Positions 56,301 to 64,000 of a stretch of DNA of 64,000 bases are shown here, in pieces. The translations under genes and the position numbers were made by a program. Position 1 is the stretch's first letter, and each line of letters starts with the position of its first letter. This stretch comes from Aristolochia californica (lineage: Eukaryota; Streptophyta; Magnoliopsida; Piperales; Aristolochiaceae). The notes under the pieces were generated by a model, which had not been told where the DNA came from, made no database searches, and worked only from the letters and a program-made list of their open reading frames with translations. The stretch spans positions 13,894,157 to 13,958,156 of the forward strand of contig JARWKL010000016.1 of assembly GCA_029961685.1 (NCBI GenBank). Reading direction: 5' to 3'.

Positions 56301-57513
56301 TCTGAACGAGTGATGCAGGGTTTGCTTTGCGTGTTACAGAGACAACGGGTTCATGCAAAAGTAAATGAAAAACGTCGATGTTCTGTTGGTTTGGTTGGTG
56401 ATAAAACGTTTAACATTATTAATGCGAGATCCATCATTTTGTTCGACTCCCTAAGATCTATGATCAGCTCTGCGGGCAACCAATAATTAATACCCCAATG
56501 GAACTGGGTCATACTTTCCTTACCGAATCAGTTACCCATACAGGAAAACGTACAAGTGGCACAACATTAGGAAAATCATTTGGCGCTCCGAGTACAGACT
56601 TTACTTTGAAAAAACTTCCTCAACAAAATGGATTTTTGAAGTGCAAATTCATGTCCAACAGGAAGATCATGTCAGTCATGTACATGAATTTCTTTTTTGC
56701 ACTTGGTGCTAGTGTTGACGCCTACATGTACAGGAAAACAGTTTCCAGTGTTATAGTGCCCACCCATTAGAAAAATATAAAAAATAAGAGAATCCTTAAA
56801 CCTTTACAATACACTTATAATTACAACATAATCCTTGAACCCCAAATTAGGTAAAACAATCATTATTACTACACGAATAAGTTATTTAATGTATAATTAA
56901 AATATATTAATATATTTATTAATTGAATTAGATATTTTATTGTGCATTAATATGGTACTTAAGTGAGCCAATGAAATTCGCACATGATTAATTATAAGTA
57001 ATAAATAAATAACGTTATAAATAACAAAAACGAAAGTAATATGTTTAACTATTAATTTTTTAATAACATATGATATACTATAACCTAAAAATGAATGATT
57101 TAAGAGGAAAAATTGATCTAATCATAACTTTAATACACTATATATTTGTACGTAATATTACCACTATTAAATCACTAATATAATAAAAAAAAAATATAAT
57201 GAGTAAATAAAGAATTATTTTATTAAAAACGTAATATGGCGTAGTATTAATTAATAATATATTTTCACAAAATTGAAATTAATCAATTGATCAAATGCAT
57301 ATTGTAACTATATTTTATTTACCAGACTTAAATATCTAGTTTAATATAGTAATAAAATTTAATAAAAATAATATATAAATAAATATACAACTTTATTACT
57401 AATGTAATAAAGTTTAATTGTAATAACCACTTTGTGATTACTATTAAAATCATCAAATTACAATTTTAGTACATAAGAACACACATGTTCAAAAACAATA
57501 AAAGATACAATCA

Positions 57514-57800
57514 TCAGTTATCATTCCACATGCAAGTTGCTATGTCATCTCGAAATTGTGCGGATCTTGTGGATTCTAATGCACACTGCCTCTGAAAGCT
57601 TGTTACTTGGGTATCCTCTTCCACAAGACCATCGCTGTTTGTATCGTCCGTTGCACGTAATTGGACCTCATCACCTTCTCCACCGAACTTGTTATCCGAA
57701 TCATCATCTTCCAAATCAAATATATCATTGTAATCCTCTCTACGTATATAATTGTGCAATATGTGACAAACAATGACAATTTTTGTCTGCATCTTAAAAG
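57514..57800 (-). pseudogene. Harbinger transposase, C-terminal fragment
   Basis: The fragment encodes VIVCHILHNYIRREDYNDIF, then DLEDDDSDNKFGGEGDEVQ, to FRDDIATCM, the same C-terminus as at 8010-8291, with an added three-residue tail because the stop differs. The catalytic residues lie upstream and are deleted. Confidence 0.88.
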
Positions 57801-57809
57801 AAATTGTAA

Positions 57810-58215
57810 TAGCCTAAACCCTAAACCCTAACCCTAGACCCCATACCCCCAAAACCTCCTAAACCCAATACCCTAAACTCTAATTCCAGAAGTTAAACAA
57901 AAAAACCTAGATCTTAAAAACCCTAAACCCTAAACCCTATCACCTAATAAACCTTAACTGAAAAAAATTGAAAAAAAAACCTAAACCCTAATTCCAGAAC
58001 CTAAACCCTAACAATACCATAAATCCTTAACCCTAAACACTTAACCCCTAAATACAAAGCACCAAACCCTGAAACACTAAACCTTAACCCTAATAAAAAA
58101 TTTAGACCCTAAACCGTAACACTAAATCCCACAATTATGCACAAATAACCCCAAATTAGGCATTGAAACTAAAATTAAATCAAATACAACACTCATTTAA
58201 TCAGAAAAAAATTAG
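57810..58215 (-). repeat. Degenerate CCCTAAA telomere-like block in the inverted Harbinger copy
   Basis: AAACCCTAAACCCTAACCCTAG and similar words appear in the same irregular order as the plus-strand block at 4856-5290. Confidence 0.87.
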
Positions 58216-58930
58216 GGTGTAGTCATACCTTCTGAAATTTGGGGAAAACCGAAGCCGACGGCTGAAATCAAAGCCGAATGGGGAAATCGATGCCGAATCG
58301 AAGTAGAAATTAAAAAATCGAAGTCCAAATGTCAAAATTGAAGAAAACTGAAACCGAAATAGGGGAAATCGCTGGAAATCGAAAGGTATTTTGGGGGAAA
58401 AGATAATAGCGAGAGGGAGACGGGATACCGAAAGGGAGAAAAGTGGGAGAAGGGACACAGAGAAGTGAGGGAGGCCGAGAGGGATAAGAGAGAGGGAGAA
58501 GCGAGCGGGGGTTCAGAGGGAGAACGAGTCTGAGATGGAGAGAAGGACACCGAAAGGAAGTTCGTAGCGAGAGATGGAGACTGTAGAGAGGGAGACCGGA
58601 GAGGGACGGTGGAGACGAGAGAGGGAGCAGAGAGCTCGGGGTTTAGGGAGACGATAGAGGGGCTACGGGAACGAGAGAGAGGTGTGGGAACGAAATGGCA
58701 GAAATGAGCGAGAGGGTGTGTGGTAGAGAGAGCCCTGCGCTCGTTTCATGTACATGATTCTCAAAATCGGGCAGAAAGCACTTTAAGTTGTTTACTCTTG
58801 GGACATGAACTCTTGAGTCATGGATGATCATGTGCATGACATGAAGTTTGGTGCTCCCTAACGACCTAAAGACATGAATTGAGTAATGCGCCCGAAGTTC
58901 ATGTCCTGAGTCATGTTGACTAACCCCCCC

Positions 58931-60286
58931 TTAAAAAGGGTAGCCCACTTGCCCAGTTAGGAGAGATTTTATTGTAGCAACTAATGAAGCAGGTAATGGC
59001 CCATCTCACGAGAGGATGTTGGGTTGCATCCTATAAATTAAAAGCTTAACTAGACGCTTATACTAAGATATGACTGTGGGCAAGTCAATTGAAGCACTAA
59101 AAATAGGACTCCATCAATGATTCAGATCATCAATATGGATCAAAGCATGAAGTTTTTTTTTCAAATAGTCGTAATTGTCAAAAATAGAGTTTCTATCAAA
59201 ATTGGAACTGATTATGAGATTAGAGCCCAACTATTGGTCATGATAAAGCTAATTGTATGAGTTATGACCAAGATCAAATAAAAGGAGAAAGCCACCTAAA
59301 TACCAACTAAACATTTCCAAATTACTAGATAAGCAAAGGAGTTAGTACATGGACGCTGCATGACAATACAAAAAAAATTCACTCAAACAAAAGAAGTGAC
59401 ACATGGCATCATAACAAAGCTCCACCTAAATAGAATATATGACATTATTTCAAAATGATAAGATGAGGTGTCATATTCTCATAGGAAAAATAAAAGTCTT
59501 GCCATATATATCTCCTTTTGTATATATATCTAGTTAAAGGGAGAGAGAGATGATAATGGAGAGAAAAAGGTGGTGTGGCTGAACCACCCCCACCATCCTA
59601 TAAATAGAGGCACTCTTGCGATGGGTTGAGTGTAGAACTTTTGGGGGAAAGCGTTGAAAAAGAAAACTCCTTTGGGAGAGGCAAATCACTAGGAAATTTA
59701 TCTAAGTTTAAGCTTATCGAAAGTGTGCTCGTGAGAAGACAAAACCTTTGATTGTGCTCTCAACATCTCAAATCTCAAATCAGCCTGAAGCCCTATAGTA
59801 TTCCTATAAAAGGTAGCGACAAACAATTATCTGTGCCACTACTTTGCCCTAAATCCTAAACCCTATCGTATTCTCATAGTGAAGGTAGTGACAAATAATT
59901 ATCTTTACTACTATTTTGTAACTATGATTGGAGTTGCTACACACAATATGAGATCAAACCTTCTCATCAAGCATAGAGTGGAGGTTGGCTAAAAAATTAA
60001 GGCTAGATAACCAAGTGAGTTCTAGTATATCGTCAGATTAAGCAAGATCCAAATCAAATTCAAGCGTGGAGATTGAATCAAATGACTCTTTAGAGATCAA
60101 ATCTCACATCACCTGAAACATTTTAATTTTCTTTATTGTTGTACTTACGATCACACCACTTCATGAACCAAAACTGCTTTGTAAGTCTACATTTTTTTCA
60201 CACCCGGTGAGACTCTGTCTAACTTTCATCTCCTTCTCAAATTTCTCATTTTAAAGTCAATGACATCTTTTAACAATATTAAAGGG
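58931..60286. repeat. LTR-like dispersed repeat with TATA box, no genes
   Basis: It contains the inverted partner of 2875-3170 (59090-59330), a TATAAATA at 59599-59606 preceded by GAACCACCCCCACC, and two similar phrases CCCTATAGTATTCCTATA..AAGGTAG.GACAAA.AATTATCT (59790-59840) and CCCTATCGTATTCTCATA (59867-59915). Composition fits an LTR and leader of an unclassified retroelement; no coding domain is visible. Confidence 0.45.
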
Positions 60287-60679
60287 TGTTAAATTGTGGA
60301 ATCTAATTAATGACTTATGTAGAGTTGACACGTAGATCAATATATTGACTGTTGTTTAATTAAGTGTAGTTTTCAGATTTCACACTTGCATTTCAGTTGC
60401 CCTAGTTTTCTCTTTATATTTGTTGTTGCCGCTATTAGGGTTTTCATCGAGGGTCATCAATTGTTGTAGAGAGAGGTTAGAGAAAAACACTTGAGTGTAT
60501 GCGATTTCTCTTGTAAACTACTTCATCATCACAGCGAATTATTGTAACAGTAAAAGATAGGACGTAGTCTCACCTTGAAGCGAACCTGTATAAATCTTGT
60601 ATTTTCGTGCTTGATTATTTCTTCTTCTGCAATTATTATTGCTCTCATTTGTATTGAATTAGGGCATCTAATTCTTTTA
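60287..60679 (+). repeat. Solo or truncated LTR, same family as 54075-54514
   Basis: It starts TGTTAAATTGTGG and shares the GGACGTAGTCTCACCTTGA block. The gypsy LTR begins right at its right end, so it may have been the insertion target. Confidence 0.6.
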
Positions 60680-61528
60680 TGGACCCAATAGCACACTGAG
60701 TCACTCAAAGGAGGAGGCAATGATTCACTGAGTTCATTAGTTTTATATTTCATATTTTATATTGGTTTAAGTATAATTTTTCATTATTTATGTAAGGAGC
60801 AAGGACGTAGGGAGACGTCAAACCCTATTTAAAAGGTAACGAAATAGAGAAAAGGCAAACATTGATTTTTAGGTTAAACAGGCTTGGAGTTCTCCTTGAT
60901 GAACTCTAGGATTTGGAGTTCTCCCTTGATGATCTCTAGGTCTAGATTCCCTTAGAATATGCATATCTCTCTATCATTCTTGATTGCTATTCCATTGATC
61001 CATACCGAAGAAGAGAAGGGAGGGGTTTTCCCTTTTCCTAGTGCAAACATAGGCTCCAACCTCCTTTTCATCACAAGCAACAAGAGAAGGATTCTTCCTC
61101 TCTTTCCAAGCAAGAATTGAGGTCTTTCCACCATCCTACCACGAGCAACCATAAAGCAGGTTTTCTTTTCCAGTGTTGAGAGCAACAAGAAACCAGGTAA
61201 GGAGTTCCTAACCGTAGGCCCAAGGGCTGTCCAAGTTAGGGGTTGCAACCCTAACACGAGCAGCAACAAGGAGGGATCAAACCCTCTTTTCCGTGATCAA
61301 GAAAAGGGAACCCTTTCCCTTTACAATCCGAATAACAACAGCATAGGGTTCCTTGGCCCTATCGATCAACATACTAACCTCACAAAAGAGGTTGTTTTCC
61401 TCCTGACTGAGACTAGACCAAGGAAGGGTTTTCATTACCTGACCTTACCGAGAGCAGCCACTCTCTTACGGTGCTGGAATCGCAAGTCTCATGTCGAGTT
61501 CCTCGATCCATGACTAGGGACTGTAACA
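60680..61528 (+). repeat. Ty3/gypsy 5' LTR
   Basis: It begins TGGACCCAATAGCACACTG and ends GGGACTGTAACA, 849 bp. A TATTTAAAAGG at about 60832 may be the TATA element. A 500-bp truncated relative lies at 21802-22310. Confidence 0.8.
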
Positions 61529-61531
61529 ACT

Positions 61532-61543
61532 TGGTATCAGAGC
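61532..61543 (+). other. tRNA-iMet primer-binding site of the gypsy element
   Basis: TGGTATCAGAGC, the exact canonical plant initiator-Met primer site, lies three bases inside the LTR, and the gag ATG follows at 61552. Confidence 0.9.
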
Positions 61544-61551
61544 AGGGTAAT

Positions 61552-62540
61552 ATGGGGGATACGTCCAACAATGAAGAACTTCAAATCAGGATGAAAAAGA
61601 TAGAAGATAGCATGGCTCCTGCACAACCACAATTGGGAAAAAATTCTGGTATGGAATTGGAACTCAATTGGTTAACTAGCCTGTTGTCTGGTGTATTGGC
61701 AGAGAGACAGACTATTCCAGAGACAAGGGAGGTGACTCACTCGCACAACCAAAGAGGGGAGCATTTGCCTAAGCACACTGCTGTCCAGGCACCACAGAGT
61801 GGAGGTACAATACCAAGGTACACAAAATTAGATTTTCCTACCTTTTAATGGGTCAGTTGATCCCTTAATTTGGTTGCATAGATGTGAGAATTATTCTTTT
61901 AAATCTAGGGACTGCTGAGTTTGATAAGGTGTCACTGGCCTCCTTCCATATGTTAGATGAGTCATGACTATGGTTTCACTAGGTGGAACTAGAGAGAGCG
62001 GTGTTGGATTGCAGTGAATTTAAAGAATTGTGCACACTTAGATTTGGCCCTCCCGCCCACAGCAACCCCTTGGGAGATTTAGTATTATTGAGACAAACTG
62101 GGTCGGTTGAACTGTATCAAAAATAGTTCCAAGAAAAATTGGCTCGCGCAGGCCGGTTGGTAAGAGTCGACCAGCAGATCCCCTTCGACCAGTAGGCCTT
62201 AATGAATCTCTAAGGATAGATGTGGAACTTCATTTCCTTCAGATTTGGCTCGGGCAATGAATTTCGCTCGCGCAATGGAACAACGACAATGGCTTCAACA
62301 ACGTAAGCCTGTGTGGCAAGGGGAATGGCACACTTCCTCCTGGCAAGGGTGCCAAAATACTTCGTCTCAGGTGACACCGCCAGTATTACCTTCTCCCAGA
62401 CACAATTCGATTACTACTGTGGCAGCCGACACACGCTATAGTAATCCTCCTCCTCAGTATATAAAAAAATTTACAAGTGCGGAGAAGGCGGAACGGAGAT
62501 CCAAGAATTTGTGCTCAACTGTGATGTTGTAGATTTGTTT
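61552..62540 (+). pseudogene. Gypsy gag remnant
   Basis: It starts MGDTSNNEELQ and reads to IPRYTKLDFPTF, where a frameshift at about 61845 breaks the conserved capsid motif. The capsid continues in other frames (SLASFHMLDES at about 61930; LCTLRFGPPAHSNPLG at about 62030). The C-terminal part reads at 62245-62532 and ends KKFTSAEKAERRSKNLC. Loss of one base inside the zinc knuckle and deletion of its second half join it directly to protease-region sequence. Confidence 0.8.
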
Positions 62541-63690
62541 GTCATACCTCTGGTCGGCTTTGATATGGTGTTAGGTATTAAATGGTTGCAAACATTGGGA
62601 CCCATTTTGTGAAACTTCTCTGCTTTAACGATGAGTTTTGTCTTGTGCGGTAGCCAAGTGCTCTTACAGGGCAGTCAGGTGGACAAACCCCATCACCTTC
62701 ATACCATGCACACACAGGATCATCCAAATAGCTCTATTGAAAATCTTATCAACAAGTTCTCCGTCCTCTTCCATGAGCCTTTGATCATAGGATCTATTTA
62801 AAACCAGGTTCTGATGTGGTGGTTCTTTAACCGTACTGGTATCCACATCTATAGAAAGATGAAATCGAGTGACAATGCTAGGCTATGTTACAACAGAGCC
62901 TTATTCGCTGCAGCTGGTCCCCATTCTCTTCACCCATATTGATCGTGAAGAAACATGATGGCACATGGAGATTTTGTATAAATTATCGGGAGTTTAATGC
63001 TCAGACAGTGAAAGATAAGTTTCCTATACTGGTAGTAGAAGAGCTCTTGGATGAATTACATGGGTCGTGGGTCCGTACTAAACTAGACTTACGCTCTGGA
63101 TATCATCAGGTTCGTATGCACCCCTCTGACATTGAGAAGACAACCTTCCGCACACATCACGGTCATTTTGAATTTGTGGTCATGGTGTTCGGCTTATCAA
63201 ATGCACCGTCCACTTTTCAAGCACTGATGAATGAGGTATTTAGCCACTATCTTCAAAAGTTCGTACTTGTTTGTTTTTTTAATGATATATTCATATATAG
63301 CAAGTTCAGAGAAGAGCATTTAGAGCATTTATAGATTGTTTTTGAATTATTATGAGCACATCAGCTCTATTTGAAGAAATCCAAACGCTCTTTTGTAGCT
63401 TCACATGTCGCTTATCTCGGTCATATTATATCACATGAGGGAGTCAAAGTTGATCCCGAGAAGATTAGGGTAATTCATGATTGGCCACAACCTCAATCTT
63501 GCTTAGCTTTACGGGGATTTTTGGGTCTCGCGGGGTACTACCGCAAATTCATTTAGAATTATGGTCCGTTGGCAGCACCTTTGACCAGTCTCCTCAAGAA
63601 GAATTCCTTTCACTGGAATGAGGAGGCCACACAGTTCTTTAAGGCACTCAAAACAGCTCTAACCTCCACCCCTGTTTTATAGCTTCCCAA
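62541..63690 (+). pseudogene. Gypsy protease-region and reverse transcriptase remnant
   Basis: A protease-flanking phrase (FDMVLGIKWLQTLGP, 62560-62610) is followed, after breaks, by the reverse transcriptase at 62885-63334 ([55 protein letters not shown]). The catalytic box reads FFNDIFIYS, so the first catalytic aspartate is replaced by asparagine, with an extra residue before it. The thumb segment is at 63371-63556 (AYLGHIISHEGVKVDPEK, LRGFLGLAGYYRKF). Stops occur at about 63332 and 63555. Confidence 0.85.
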
Positions 63691-64000
63691 TTTTGAAGAC
63701 TTATTTGTGGTTGAGTGCGACGCTTCTGGTGGGGGCATTGGGGCCGTCTAACAGCAACAGTCACACTCGATTGCCTATTTCAATCGACAGTTGGCAGTTC
63801 GTCACCACAAATTGGCAGCATATGAACGGGATTTAATTGGGTTGGCCAAGGCGGTCCAACACTGGCGCCCTTAATTATGGGGCCGGGCATTTTTCATCCG
63901 TACAGATCACTATAGCCTTAAATTCTAACTAGAACAACGTCCCACGACGTTGCCACAACAACATTGGAGTAAGTTGATGGGATTTGACTTTTCGGTGGAG
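63691..64000 (+). pseudogene. Gypsy RNase H remnant, cut by window edge
   Basis: It reads FVVECDASGGGIGAV, stop, SIAYFNRQLAVRHHKLAAYE, LIGLAKAVQHWRP, stop, and RTDHYSLKF, stop, in one frame, closely matching 12743-13228. At least three stops are present. Confidence 0.85.

Larger units (their letters stand above)
56620..58930 (-). mobile_element. PIF/Harbinger element, internally deleted, inverted
   Basis: On the minus strand the 5' end is at 58930 (GGGGGGGTTAGTCAACATG). A CATG-rich zone, a purine-rich leader (58380-58700), the telomere-like block (57810-58215), only the last part of the transposase (57514-57800) and the AT-rich 3' region follow. The element ends near 56620 (TCAACAAAATGG; the outer GGGTTAG is altered). 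ORF1 and the first two transposase exons are gone, the deletion joining the telomere-like block to the middle of the last exon. TTA follows the 5' end at 58931-58933, but a matching TTA at the damaged 3' end is ambiguous. Confidence 0.85.
60680..64000 (+). mobile_element. Ty3/gypsy element, decayed, continues past the window
   Basis: A 5' LTR (60680-61528), a primer site, gag, and pol down to RNase H are in order on the plus strand. The protein sequence is closely related to the gypsy at 11008-16191 (shared KLDFPT, DEKVYLA-like, HHGHFEF, ASGGGIGA phrases), but the LTRs are unrelated in length and sequence. Many stops and frameshifts are present. Integrase and the 3' LTR should lie beyond 64000. 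Confidence 0.9.

Overview
The window looks like plant nuclear DNA, probably from an angiosperm with a repeat-rich genome. The basis is spliced genes with GT-AG introns, the plant telomere motif TTTAGGG inside a transposon, plant-type LTR retrotransposons, and plant gene families (a class 4/5 lysophosphatidate acyltransferase and a thaumatin-like PR-5 protein). I cannot name the species. There are no bacterial operons, rRNA, tRNA or CRISPR arrays that I can see.

Only two genes look intact. One is an LPAT gene (TATA box near 32013, coding exons 34093-37283, 401 aa). The other is a two-exon thaumatin-like protein gene (55176-56012, 245 aa) with a plausible stress-type promoter. A third host gene, a leishmanolysin-like M8 metallopeptidase at 1560-2775, is a decayed pseudogene without its zinc-binding catalytic exon.

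Nearly everything else is transposable elements, many nested. From left to right: the end of a hAT element (1-716); the M8 pseudogene; a near-full PIF/Harbinger element (about 4192-9216) with a Myb/SANT ORF1, a DDE transposase and a telomere-like block; a run of PIF-related non-autonomous elements (9217-19020), one of them split by a decayed Ty3/gypsy chromovirus (11008-16191); an LTR element with a very short interior (19457-21785); assorted LTR fragments and degenerate repeats (21802-29393); a non-autonomous hAT with a perfect 8-bp target duplication just upstream of the LPAT promoter (29402-31838); and LPAT itself. After LPAT come a decayed hAT (38296-42592), a full-length hAT with an 8-bp target duplication (42643-48120) set head-to-head with a truncated sister copy (48129-51020), and an internally deleted Ty1/copia element (51021 to about 53600). 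The last part holds the thaumatin gene, an inverted and internally deleted Harbinger copy (56620-58930), further LTR sequence, and a decayed Ty3/gypsy element that runs off the right edge (60680-64000).

The DNA transposon genes all carry stops or frameshifts, so nothing here looks autonomously active. I found no convincing undescribed system. The most unusual structures are the back-to-back hAT pair, which makes a 2.7-2.9 kb inverted repeat; a Harbinger family that carries telomere-like repeats; and the clean hAT insertion close to the LPAT promoter.
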